Shown in pieces: positions 34,350 to 42,754 of a stretch of 64,000 bases of DNA. Origin of the DNA: Deltaproteobacteria bacterium (GTDB taxonomy: Bacteria; Desulfobacterota; DSM-4660; Desulfatiglandales; Desulfatiglandaceae). The DNA lies in the NCBI GenBank assembly GCA_021737785.1, contig JAIPDI010000001.1, forward strand, positions 62,001 through 126,000, written 5' to 3'. The notes beneath the pieces were generated by a model. The model saw only the letters and a program-made list of their open reading frames with translations, ran no database searches and had not been told where the DNA came from. Each line of letters opens with the position of its first letter. The first letter of the stretch is position 1. The position numbers and the translations under genes are program-made.

Positions 34350-36101
34350 ATGCGTTCCCGACGGTTCTCTCTCGTTGGCCTACTCGGAGCCCTTGCATTC
34401 TACCTGCTGATGTTTACCCCAGGCGCCGCCCTCGCAATGGCCGACCGGGAGGAGGTTTCAAAGGCCATCAAAGGATATCTGGAGACGGCGGAAAGGCCCC
34501 AATCGTTCTGGATCGGGGGTGAGCCGGTTTATGCCGGGAAGGACCTCATGGAGTTCTACAGCCGGCGCGGATACGAGCCCATTTGGGTCTCTGAAAACGG
34601 TCCTACCGAAGCGGCCGGCGTACTTGTGGCGGCACTGGGAAAGGCCGAGCGTCACGGCTTGTCCAGCCTCGACTACCATTATGCCTGCCTTTCAGAATGG
34701 CTGAAAACCAAGGTTTCAGACCGGCCGGCCTCAACCAGGGCCATGGAACTGGCAGGATTGGAGATCGTCCTTTCGGACGCCTTCGTCAATTTCGGAAACC
34801 ATCTGACCAACGGAAAAGTGGACCCTGTCACCATCTACCCTCAATGGTTGACCGAAAAGAAAAGGCCGGAGGTCTTTGAATTCCTGGCAGGGATTCAGAC
34901 GGGCCAGGATGTTCGCGAGACCCTGGAGGCGCTGGCGCCCATCAGCCATGGCTATCTGGTTGCCATGGCTGAGGCAGGACGGTTACGGGAGGTAATCGCC
35001 TCGGGTGGTTGGCCCATCATCCGCCCGGGGAAAACCCTGCGAAAGGGTGACTGGTCTCCGAGGGTCACCCCGCTTAGAAAGCGGCTTTTCCTCGACGGCT
35101 GCCTCCCTGAGGCCGGCATGGAGAATGACCGGGTATCTCTTTTCGACCTGGATCTGGAAAAGGCGGTGGCTCAGTTTCAATCCCGGCGCGGGCTTTCACC
35201 GGACGGCGCGGTCGGGCGCAAGACGCTTGCCGCGCTTAATCGCTCCCCGGAAGATCTTCTCGAGACCGTCCTTGTCAACCTGGAACGATGGCGGTGGCTT
35301 CCGCGGGATCTTGGCAGGCGCCACATCATGATCAACTCCGCGGCATTTGCACTGGAAGCCTTTCAAGACAATCAAAAGATTTTGGAAATGGCCATCATTG
35401 TCGGCGAGGCATACACCCAGACGCCGGTATTCAGCCAGGATATGGCCTATCTGGTCATCAATCCCTATTGGAATGTTCCCCGTGGGGTTCTATCGAGAAA
35501 AATCCTCCCCAAGATCAAGAAAGATCCAGGCTACCTCTCCAAGAACCACTTCGAGTTAATCAAAGGCTGGAAGGAACCGGCTGCCCTTGTGGACCCTGCA
35601 ACCGTTGACTGGTCAACGGTTCATGCCGCCAATTTTCCGGGCCGGCTTCGACAGAGGCCCGGACCCTGGAACGCCCTCGGGCGCATCAAATTTATTTTCC
35701 CAAACCGATTCAGCGTCTATCTTCACGACACCCCGGAACGTGACCTGTTCCAACGAACGATCCGCACCTTCAGCAGCGGTTGCATCCGGGTGGAAAAACC
35801 CATCGATCTGGCTTGTTTTGTTATGGAAAACAACCCCTCGTGGAGCCGAAGTCGGATAGACGATATCCTTGCGGGCGGCAAGAGCACGACCGTTCCTGTC
35901 CAGGACGCCGTAACCGTTCATCTGGCTTACTTGACCTTCTGGATGGGAGAAGAGGGGAAAACCCACTACCGGGGGGACATCTATGATCGGGACAGGGTGC
36001 TGTTGAAAGCCCTGCGTGCGGTTCCAGGAACCCGCTTAGCGAGACCTCCGAGGACCTTGCCCGAAGTGGACCCAAATGTTGCGGTGGAGCCTAAAGGGTA
36101 G
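34350..36101 (+). CDS. L,D-transpeptidase of the YcbB/LdtD type
   Basis: A 583-residue exported protein: signal peptide (SLVGLLGALAFYLLMFTPGA, cut near ALA), a scaffold with DLMEFYSRRGYEPIWVSENG, a peptidoglycan-binding helix region LEKAVAQFQSRRGLSPDGAV with GRKTLAALN, and the YkuD catalytic domain (about 330-500) with YLHDTPERDLF and the catalytic motif RTFSSGCIRVEKP, where S-x-G-C supplies the nucleophile. The family forms 3-3 peptidoglycan cross-links or anchors lipoproteins in the periplasm. The ATG at 34350 is preferred over an upstream extension because the signal peptide begins there. A YcbK-like gene converges on it, the same pair being adjacent in enterobacteria. Confidence 0.9.
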   Translation: MRSRRFSLVGLLGALAFYLLMFTPGAALAMADREEVSKAIKGYLETAERPQSFWIGGEPVYAGKDLMEFYSRRGYEPIWVSENGPTEAAGVLVAALGKAERHGLSSLDYHYACLSEWLKTKVSDRPASTRAMELAGLEIVLSDAFVNFGNHLTNGKVDPVTIYPQWLTEKKRPEVFEFLAGIQTGQDVRETLEALAPISHGYLVAMAEAGRLREVIASGGWPIIRPGKTLRKGDWSPRVTPLRKRLFLDGCLPEAGMENDRVSLFDLDLEKAVAQFQSRRGLSPDGAVGRKTLAALNRSPEDLLETVLVNLERWRWLPRDLGRRHIMINSAAFALEAFQDNQKILEMAIIVGEAYTQTPVFSQDMAYLVINPYWNVPRGVLSRKILPKIKKDPGYLSKNHFELIKGWKEPAALVDPATVDWSTVHAANFPGRLRQRPGPWNALGRIKFIFPNRFSVYLHDTPERDLFQRTIRTFSSGCIRVEKPIDLACFVMENNPSWSRSRIDDILAGGKSTTVPVQDAVTVHLAYLTFWMGEEGKTHYRGDIYDRDRVLLKALRAVPGTRLARPPRTLPEVDPNVAVEPKG

Positions 36102-36131
36102 TTTCGTGAAAAAAACTTGCGACGAGGGGGC

Positions 36132-36689
36132 CTACCAGCACCGAACGGGCCCAATATCCACGTGGACGAATTCCGAGTACAAACCCACCCCGCCCCCTTG
36201 AATCTGTTTCGCCTCCCGGCACAGACCCGTGAGGCTGACCCCCCTAATCTGAATGTCGGCCGCCATCCCTTTCAGGTGGTAACTCCTCTTGACCACCCCC
36301 CTTCCCTTGGACATCAGCAGTCGGTTGTATTCCGGCGATCGGTATCCTGAGATCAGATTCAGGGGACGTCTGCCTGCGCCCAGGCGTGTGTGGATCCGAT
36401 CCATGAGCAGGAACAGGTCCGGATCAATGGGCTTCACCCGGTCGCTGTAATGGCATCGGAACAAATGATTCAGCCTCCACAGGGCATCCGGGATCCACTT
36501 CCCGTCGGCGTCCAGGTATCGGATGAGCAGGGACTCGTCGGTGTGGGTGTTGGTAACGGAAAGACGGCCCGAGATCTCCTCACGTTGGGTTCGGCTCTGG
36601 GCAGGGGATGCGGCCAGCCATGGGATGGTCAATGCCGTGGCGCCGCCAAACAACGCCTGTTTCAGAAAAGACCTTCGCGATATGGGCAT
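36132..36689 (-). CDS. YcbK/DUF882-family peptidase-like protein with Tat signal
   Basis: A 185-residue exported protein. MPISRRSFLKQALFGGATAL is a twin-arginine signal (S-R-R-S-F-L-K). The mature domain is of the DUF882/M15 type: LNLISGYRSPEYNRLL, SYHLKGMAADIQIRGVSL and GGGVGLYSEFVHVDIGPVR carry the zinc-ligand pattern H-x-x-G-x-A-x-D and H-V-D. Likely a murein-active metallopeptidase in the periplasm. The start at 36689 is set by the signal. Convergent with the L,D-transpeptidase gene, 30 bases between stops. It depends on Tat, for which tatC is at 19416. Confidence 0.88.
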   Translation of the reverse strand: MPISRRSFLKQALFGGATALTIPWLAASPAQSRTQREEISGRLSVTNTHTDESLLIRYLDADGKWIPDALWRLNHLFRCHYSDRVKPIDPDLFLLMDRIHTRLGAGRRPLNLISGYRSPEYNRLLMSKGRGVVKRSYHLKGMAADIQIRGVSLTGLCREAKQIQGGGVGLYSEFVHVDIGPVRCW

Positions 36690-37045
36690 GTCGATATACC
36701 GTTTCCTTACACTTCTGATGGGTGGTTGTGGGAGACCGGAGACCAATGATCGGCGACAGACGATGAGAAGTCCTTGTTTGGAAAAAGACCTTATGGGAAT
36801 TCAGATTTCGGGTCAAGGAAAAAAGGTCAAAGGTCTTCATTACCTTGCATGCGGGTTATCTGGCATTCCTTATCGTTCAGGGTTAATCAGATCCTGTAAT
36901 AGGAGCGACTGAGGTTCCTGACGTAAAAACAGCCTGCTGATTCACAGAAGCCAGATATGTTGTGACTGCTTTGTCCTTGACCCACGAGGTATTTTTCGTA
37001 TAATGTGTCGATGTTAATTTATGTTAATATTAATTAGAGTAAATA
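36690..37045. other. intergenic region upstream of the ATPase fragment
   Basis: A 356-base gap between divergent genes. Apart from the promoter at 36978-37005 and the AT-rich TTAATATTAA palindrome after it, no gene or strong structure was seen. Confidence 0.5.
36978..37005 (+). promoter_or_regulatory. sigma-70-like promoter upstream of the P-type ATPase fragment
   Basis: TTGACC (36978-36983) and TATAAT (37000-37005) are 16 bases apart. The downstream leader to the ATG at 37046 is very AT-rich and holds the palindrome TTAATATTAA, a possible operator. The promoter looks intact although the gene is broken. Confidence 0.6.
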
Positions 37046-37597
37046 ATGAAGAAAGAAGATAAATCCCGTGTCTCATGGCATGCCCCGGAAACCGATCGCG
37101 TATTCGAGCAATTAACGACTGTGCCCGAGGGGCTGGCCCATGAGGACGCTCAAAGGCGCATGCTGGAATACGGGCCGAACCGTCTGCGGCCCAAGAAAAG
37201 GCGCAGTGCCTGGACTCTTTTTCTGAACCATTTCAAGGAGCTTCTCATTTACGTCTTATTGATCTCCGCAGGCGTCACCGCTGTTATTGGTCACTGGGTG
37301 GACGCAGGCATCATTCTTGGTGTGGTTATCCTGAATGCACTCATTGGGTTCATACAGGAGGGAAAGGCTGAAAAGGCCCTTGAGGCGATACGTGACCTGC
37401 TCTCGTCACAGGCCACTGTCATGCGCGGCGGAGAACGGGTCATTATTCCATCTGAGCAGTTGGTTCCGGGAGATATTGTCTTGATACAATCAGGCGACAA
37501 GGTCCCGGGAGATCTGCGGTTGTACAAAACGAAAAGTCTTCGTATCGATGAGGCCTCACTCACGGGCGAGTCGGTGCCTGAGATTCTTTTCACCTGA
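37046..37597 (+). pseudogene. P-type cation ATPase, N-terminal fragment only
   Basis: The 183-residue frame carries the Cation_ATPase_N domain (HAPETDRVFEQLTTVPEGLA, YGPNRLRPKKRRSAW), two membrane helices (LLIYVLLISAGVTAVIG and GIILGVVILNALIGFIQEG) and the actuator domain as far as the catalytic loop SLTGESVPE, then stops. Everything after TGES, including the DKTGT phosphorylation site, is missing; intact enzymes have about 900 residues. A 6-base repeat GTGCCT flanks the last 18 bases before the stop, hinting at a small insertion, and another stop follows soon after. The intact promoter means the fragment may still be made. It is of the Ca2+/Na+/K+-type subfamily. Confidence 0.8.
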
Positions 37598-37652
37598 GTG
37601 CCTGTCAGCGCGGTTTGAGATCGGGCAAACGCGGATCGGGGCGACCTGTTTT

Positions 37653-39809
37653 TCAAAAAAATAGCGCAGTTTTTAGGGCGTTGCCATATAGATGGCCAAC
37701 ATAATCTCTTGCCATTCTGCGCGAGGAAAACTTCGGAAAAGTGCTGGTTATCGATTCCTTCATGATCTTGACCCAATTATGGGGGATGCCGTCCTCGGAA
37801 GTATCGTAAAACATTGGGACGACTTGCCTTTCAAGTATTTCATAGACAGCTTCCGCATCCTTCTTGTCGCGGTCTTCGGAAGGGGTATCCTCTCCAAAAG
37901 ACCATCCGTTCTTGCCATTAAAACCCTCCGCCCACCAGCCATCCATAATGCTTAAGTTTGGCACCCCGTTCAGGGCGGCCTTCATTCCGCTGGTGCCGCA
38001 GGCCTCCATCGGCGGAATCGGATTATTTAACCAGACATCTACGCCATGTACCATATACTGGGCAAATTGCTCTCCGTAATCCTCCAAAAAAGCGATGCGC
38101 CCGCCCAGTTCAGGATCCCTTGCCGCATTATATACTCTTTGAAGAATCCGTTTGCCTTGATCGTCGGCTGGGTGCGCCTTGCCGGCAAAAACGAATTGGA
38201 CGGGCTTCCATGGGTCACTTACAAGCCTTTTCAGTCGCTCGTAATCATAAAAGATCAAGTCCGATCGCTTGTATGCTGCAAATCGGCGAGCAAAGCCGAC
38301 CGTCAGAACCGAAGGGGTCAGCATGGTTCCGCCTGTCAAGATAATAGAAGGATTTCCTTTATCCTCAGCCCATCGACCGCGTGAACGTTCACGAATAACA
38401 TTGAACAATTTCATCTTCAACCAACAATGCGTTTTCCATAGTTCGTCATCCGGGATATCCAAAACAGCATGCCAGCATCTGGCATCTTCATGCTTCAGCA
38501 GCCAATCCGTTCCCAGGTATTTATTGAAAAGCAGCTCCATCTTTGGCTCGATCCATGTCGGGACGTGAACACCATTCGTCACATATTCAATCGGTATTGC
38601 ATCCTCCGGCATACTCGGCCAAAGATTCCTCCACATTTTACGTGCCACTTCCAAATGCTTTCTGCTGACGGCATTGCGATAACCGGACATCCTCAGCGAC
38701 AATGCCGTCATATTGAAACCGGCCCCAGGTTCTTCAGGATGAAGCCCGAGGCTCAAAAAACTGTCCCGGTCCAAGCCCAGGTCGGGCCAGTAAGATCCGA
38801 AATACTTTTCAATCAGGTGAAAAGGAAAAACATCATGTCCGGCCGGGACAGGGGTATGGGTGGTAAATATGGTTGTATCCCGGATGTCCCTCGCCGCTCG
38901 GTCAAAGTCCGCGCCTGCATTCACACGATCTCTGATCCGCTCCAGAATGGCAAAGGCGGGATGGCCTTCATTCAGATGGAGCACAGAGTGCCTGATCCCG
39001 AGGCTCTCAAGCACTTCGGATCCGCCGATGCCGAGAACGATTTCCTGCCTCAGCCGCTGTTCCACGTCTCCCACATAAAGGTGGCTTGATATGATGCGGT
39101 TCCATGGGTCATTGAGTTCATGATCCGTATCCAGAAGATAGAGAGGAATACGGCCTACTTCGATTTTCCAAACCTTGACAAATATGGGAGGATCGATCAG
39201 CGGAACCGTGACAACCAGTTCCTGACCGTTCGGTTGAAAAACTCTGGAGATGGAAGCGGCTTCCCTGTCAAAATGCTCGACGTGGCTCTCCTGCCATCCG
39301 TCTTCACGGATCTTCTGACGGAAGTATCCCTGCAGATACATGAAACCGACGGCGATGAGAGGAATACTGAGATCGCTGCACTCCTTTAGAAAATCTCCTG
39401 CCAGAAAGCCTAAACCTCCGGCATAAAAGGGCAGAGAGTGATGAAGCCCGTACTCGGCGGAAAAATATGCAATCGACCGGTCGTCCGGAAGATAGACGTC
39501 CCTCAGCAAGTCACATTCCCTCCGCCCCAGCTCTTCTCGAAACCGGTCCATGACCAGATCATAGTCCCTTATGAAATCGGTATTTGTCGCTGCCGATTCG
39601 AGCAATTCAATGGGAATCTGCTTCAGCACCTTATCAGGATTATGACCGCTTTCTTTCCAGGTCCGTCGATCAAGGCTTTTAAAAAGCATCCTCGCCGACG
39701 GGTGCCAGCTCCACCACAAGTTCTCAGCCAGATCTCCGAGTCCGGCAATCCTGTTGGGGAGATGGGGGAACTGGTTCTTTCCCATGGCGTTGCAGGCGGT
39801 TTCATTCAT
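37653..39809 (-). CDS. glgP: alpha-glucan family phosphorylase
   Basis: A 718-residue cytoplasmic enzyme of the short DUF3417-containing phosphorylase type. NRIAGLGDLAENLWWSWHPS is the N-terminal DUF3417 motif, DRSIAYFSAEYGLHHSLPFY the glucan region, and EACGTSGMKAALNGVPNLSI contains the lysine that binds pyridoxal phosphate (about 620). It releases glucose-1-phosphate from storage glucans. Its ATG overlaps the stop of the CBS-ACT gene (ATGA), so it is translated together with a putative nucleotide sensor. It is the last gene of a leftward PsiE / CBS-ACT / GlgP operon, suggesting glycogen use tied to energy or phosphate state. Confidence 0.93.
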   Translation of the reverse strand: MNETACNAMGKNQFPHLPNRIAGLGDLAENLWWSWHPSARMLFKSLDRRTWKESGHNPDKVLKQIPIELLESAATNTDFIRDYDLVMDRFREELGRRECDLLRDVYLPDDRSIAYFSAEYGLHHSLPFYAGGLGFLAGDFLKECSDLSIPLIAVGFMYLQGYFRQKIREDGWQESHVEHFDREAASISRVFQPNGQELVVTVPLIDPPIFVKVWKIEVGRIPLYLLDTDHELNDPWNRIISSHLYVGDVEQRLRQEIVLGIGGSEVLESLGIRHSVLHLNEGHPAFAILERIRDRVNAGADFDRAARDIRDTTIFTTHTPVPAGHDVFPFHLIEKYFGSYWPDLGLDRDSFLSLGLHPEEPGAGFNMTALSLRMSGYRNAVSRKHLEVARKMWRNLWPSMPEDAIPIEYVTNGVHVPTWIEPKMELLFNKYLGTDWLLKHEDARCWHAVLDIPDDELWKTHCWLKMKLFNVIRERSRGRWAEDKGNPSIILTGGTMLTPSVLTVGFARRFAAYKRSDLIFYDYERLKRLVSDPWKPVQFVFAGKAHPADDQGKRILQRVYNAARDPELGGRIAFLEDYGEQFAQYMVHGVDVWLNNPIPPMEACGTSGMKAALNGVPNLSIMDGWWAEGFNGKNGWSFGEDTPSEDRDKKDAEAVYEILERQVVPMFYDTSEDGIPHNWVKIMKESITSTFPKFSSRRMARDYVGHLYGNALKTALFF

Positions 39810-40516
39810 CCGATGTGCCTTTCCGTCATGGGCGGTTCATATTCCCCGTAGAAATCCGTTTTGTTCTCGCCCAAGTCCGCCACATACAGCAGTTTTCCCA
39901 ATTTCTGAAGATCTTTTGTCATCTCTGAAAGTTTTGTACGGTCGCATTTGCACAAACGCAAATAGACATGACGAAAACGTTCCACCTCCTTGAACGTGCT
40001 CATCATGCCAAGGATCCTGCACCCATAACCACGGACGATTTCCTCTACTTCGGCGACTGATCCGGGACGGTTGACGAGTTTAAGTGCCACCTGAAGACCT
40101 TTTTCGCGCAGTCCGCTCAACGAAATCAGCACTCTCAGGATGTCCTGCCTTTCAATAATACCCTTGAGCCTTCCTTCACCATCTACAACGGACACTCCGC
40201 CGATTGCCTTGTCCAGTAGGATATCAGCCGCTTCCTCTATCGTGCGATCTTCCAGCACCTTTTCCGGGTTATGGTCCATCCGCGCACTCACTTTAATTTC
40301 AGGAATCACGCTGAGCATATCATGAATTTTAAGGGAAGGGGCCTCGGAAACAATCGCCTGTTTGAGGTCGTTAACAGAAATGGTTCCAACCAGATTATGC
40401 CCATTGACCACAGGCAGCCAATTGCTGCCGTTTACCTTCATCCGTTTTGCGGCTTCGAGAAGCGTAGCGTCATGAGCAATCGATATGGGTTTGCGCATCC
40501 AATTTCTTACGATCAT
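39806..40516 (-). CDS. CBS-pair protein with C-terminal ACT-like domain (second copy)
   Basis: A 236-residue cytoplasmic protein: CBS 1 VRNWMRKPISIAHDATLLEA to VGTISVNDLKQAI, CBS 2 around MDHNPEKVLEDRTIEEAADI to IIERQDILRVLISLSGL, then the ACT-like segment KLVNRPGSVAEVEEIVRGYG. It has the same layout as the protein at 4288. It overlaps the PsiE-like gene upstream and glgP downstream by four bases each, which strongly suggests equal, coupled synthesis of all three. The likely role is sensing adenine nucleotides to control the phosphorylase or the membrane protein. Confidence 0.9.
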   Translation of the reverse strand: MIVRNWMRKPISIAHDATLLEAAKRMKVNGSNWLPVVNGHNLVGTISVNDLKQAIVSEAPSLKIHDMLSVIPEIKVSARMDHNPEKVLEDRTIEEAADILLDKAIGGVSVVDGEGRLKGIIERQDILRVLISLSGLREKGLQVALKLVNRPGSVAEVEEIVRGYGCRILGMMSTFKEVERFRHVYLRLCKCDRTKLSEMTKDLQKLGKLLYVADLGENKTDFYGEYEPPMTERHIG

Positions 40517-40992
40517 TTTGAGGCCCCCTCTTTTAGGTTTTCTTGTGTGTCCCTTTTCCTCAGCAGCCAGTACGTGACGCCCAATGAGAGAATTACAGCC
40601 CCTGATGCGTAGATGTAATTCGGACTCAGTTCCTTATAGTCAAAGACAATCACCTTACGGGCAATCGCCATAAGTGCCGTCGCTACGACCAGCCTTACAT
40701 GAATCACGTCTTCCCTGAGATAGAGGGTGATGTTCAAGAATATCTCTATTGCGATCAATACAACCAAAATGGCGCCAAATAAATGTAAGATATCAGGCAC
40801 TTTCAATACAAGAAACGGAGGATCTCTCAGCCTCTTGACAAAAACCCATACCACGTCAAATATGGCCCACAAGATGATAAGCAACATCAGTAAGGCCAAA
40901 ACTTTTACACCCCAACGGATCACATTGTTGAGCAATCGAATATAGGGATCCTTGTCGTATTCAGACAAGCTGGAGTATTCTTCATCTTTCAT
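40513..40992 (-). CDS. PsiE-family membrane protein
   Basis: A 159-residue integral membrane protein with four helices (VKVLALLMLLIILWAIFDVV, DILHLFGAILVVLIAIEIFL, VVATALMAIARKVIVFD and YIYASGAVILSLGVTYWLL). YLREDVIHVRLVVATALMAI-ARKVIVFD is the family signature of phosphate-starvation-inducible PsiE proteins, whose biochemical role is unknown. It is the first gene of the leftward operon with CBS-ACT and glgP. Confidence 0.86.
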   Translation of the reverse strand: MKDEEYSSLSEYDKDPYIRLLNNVIRWGVKVLALLMLLIILWAIFDVVWVFVKRLRDPPFLVLKVPDILHLFGAILVVLIAIEIFLNITLYLREDVIHVRLVVATALMAIARKVIVFDYKELSPNYIYASGAVILSLGVTYWLLRKRDTQENLKEGASK

Positions 40993-41092
40993 GCCTGGTA
41001 CTCCTTTGCGTCACTTAAGGATGCAACCTTCAGGATGGTTGCCCCCCACTCAACCACCCCTGAATTGTCGCTCGCTGAATGATTTCCGTATT

Positions 41093-41992
41093 TCAGTTGA
41101 CGATCCATAAAGTCAAACCTTTGGCCTGGTACGCCACCTTGTTCGTCACGCGTCCAATGAAAAATTCTTCCACCTTCGATAAGCCTCTACGCCCCATTGC
41201 GATGGTGCCGTAGTTTCCGGATCTCGCTTCTCGAACGAGAGCGCCGGACCGGCTTTCCTCTCCGAATAAAATTTCCGTCTCTACGTTTTCTATTGGAAAT
41301 CCATATTCAGCGAAGACCGCTTTTGCCGCCTCGAATTGCTGTTCCATCTCCTTTTGTACAACTTTCTCCAGGGCTTCTTCGTTACTTCTGACCACGTGCA
41401 GCAATTTCACGTGAAATTGGCTTTCCCGAAGTGCGATGGCGACAAAACGAACAACCCGCATCGCATTTTCAGAGCCGTCAAATCCCACGATGGTCTTCCC
41501 GGGGGCGGCCTCCTTCCCTACCAGCATCAAGGGTGTGCTATGAAGTTTTTCCATGAGTTTCATGGAAACGCTCCCAAGCACCGTTTCCTTCAACTGGCCC
41601 ATCCCCCTGCGACCCACGGCAACAGCGTCATACCCCCTCGTAGATACATTAAGAATGTCCCGGGCGATTCCCTTTTCTCTTTTTTTGATTTTTAACGTCA
41701 CCGCCTTTTCTGAAAACCCCTTGTCAACCAGGAGTTGTTTGGCAGTATTCATTTGCTTTTCAAGTTCGCGCTTTTGTTGTATTTCCCATGCAACGATTTC
41801 GCCGAGTCTGGACCGATATTGCTGCTCCCAACCCAATTCCCGATATGCCTGAGGCACTTCATCGAAGACGTTCAGAAGCACGAGTTCACATCTTTTGAAT
41901 GACGGGATGTTGCCGAGATATTTGACAACTGCCATCGCGCGATCCGACCCATCCAGCCCGACCAGGATTTTGCCAAGTTGCTTCTTCGTCAT
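41093..41992 (-). CDS. tandem universal stress protein (two UspA domains)
   Basis: A 299-residue cytoplasmic protein with two UspA folds. Domain 1: KILVGLDGSDRAMAVVKYLG to VGRRGMGQLKETVLGSVSMK (G-2x-G-9x-G-S, ATP-binding type); domain 2: KTIVGFDGSENAMRVVRFVA to MGRRGLSKVEEFFIGRVTNK, where the last part departs from the ATP motif at S-to-R, so only domain 1 may bind ATP. AAAGGAG precedes the ATG at 41992. It lies 100 bases upstream of the PsiE/CBS-ACT/GlgP operon in the same direction and could be its first gene. Confidence 0.9.
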   Translation of the reverse strand: MTKKQLGKILVGLDGSDRAMAVVKYLGNIPSFKRCELVLLNVFDEVPQAYRELGWEQQYRSRLGEIVAWEIQQKRELEKQMNTAKQLLVDKGFSEKAVTLKIKKREKGIARDILNVSTRGYDAVAVGRRGMGQLKETVLGSVSMKLMEKLHSTPLMLVGKEAAPGKTIVGFDGSENAMRVVRFVAIALRESQFHVKLLHVVRSNEEALEKVVQKEMEQQFEAAKAVFAEYGFPIENVETEILFGEESRSGALVREARSGNYGTIAMGRRGLSKVEEFFIGRVTNKVAYQAKGLTLWIVN

Positions 41993-42375
41993 ATCGCTTT
42001 CTCCTTTCATGTTTCTTAAATGCTCCGATGCTACTGCGAGCAACCGATCCCTGCTTGTTGAAAGGATTTCCTGCGGCCGTTTGCCGGCCATTTTCCCCTA
42101 AAAAATGGTTAATCTAAATGATTATGCCAGAACTCTTGTTGCATTTCTTATAAGCATCCTATAACATTATTTATCGATTGTTATCAATAAAATATCATTT
42201 CATTCATAATAGTTATAGAGATCTGCCGAGGAATACAATCGATTTTGGTGACCATGAGGCCAAAAAACGGCAGCTCTGATTCTTCAGTCCCTAATCAAGA
42301 GCCCGGAACCTTTGGAAACGTCTATTTCCATCTCCATGCCCGGCATTGTCGTGCACCCGGTTTCGGGGGCACCCA

Positions 42376-42510
42376 ACTGATCGGGTACAGGCCATCTCTA
42401 CCTGTTTCAGTAATGATAAGGTGGAAGCCGTCTACAAAGACGACTTCCTGACCATTAAACTCAAAAAGACGGCCAAGAGCACGGCGAAGAAGATTGAAAT
42501 CAAGACGTGA
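42376..42510 (+). pseudogene. C-terminal remnant of a small heat-shock protein (Hsp20)
   Basis: The frame ending at TGA 42508-42510 reads NDKVEAVYKDDFLTIKLKKT and ends KKIEIKT, the last beta strands of the alpha-crystallin domain (V-x-A-x-Y-K-D/N-G-x-L-T-I-x-L then K-x-I-x-I-K). Nothing upstream gives the rest of the domain. It is followed by a perfect intrinsic terminator. The remainder of the 41993-42754 gap holds no other gene that I can see; the AT-rich part at 42110-42240 is likely promoter DNA of the leftward Usp gene. Confidence 0.5.
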
Positions 42511-42539
42511 TTGAGTTGCACCCAAAGGTATGGGGGGTC

Positions 42540-42578
42540 GAGCAGAGAAAGTCATATGATTTTCTCTGCTCATTTTTT
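42540..42578 (+). terminator. intrinsic transcription terminator
   Basis: GAGCAGAGAAA (42540-42550) pairs with TTTCTCTGCTC (42561-42571) around a 10-base loop, followed by A and six T residues. It stands 30 bases after the Hsp20 remnant stop, as expected for its former terminator. Confidence 0.88.
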
Positions 42579-42754
42579 CCGCGCATGCAACTCAAAAGCC
42601 AGCGTCGTTGAAGGCTGAGGAACTTTAAATGCATATCAACGCCTATCGCATGAAGAGACCAGAGATCATTTCCGCCGTTCGGTAGGCAGAGAGAACAGGG
42701 CGTGTTCTGAATGCGTGCGCGGAATGCCTGCAACATCGGGGTAAAAACAGGGCA

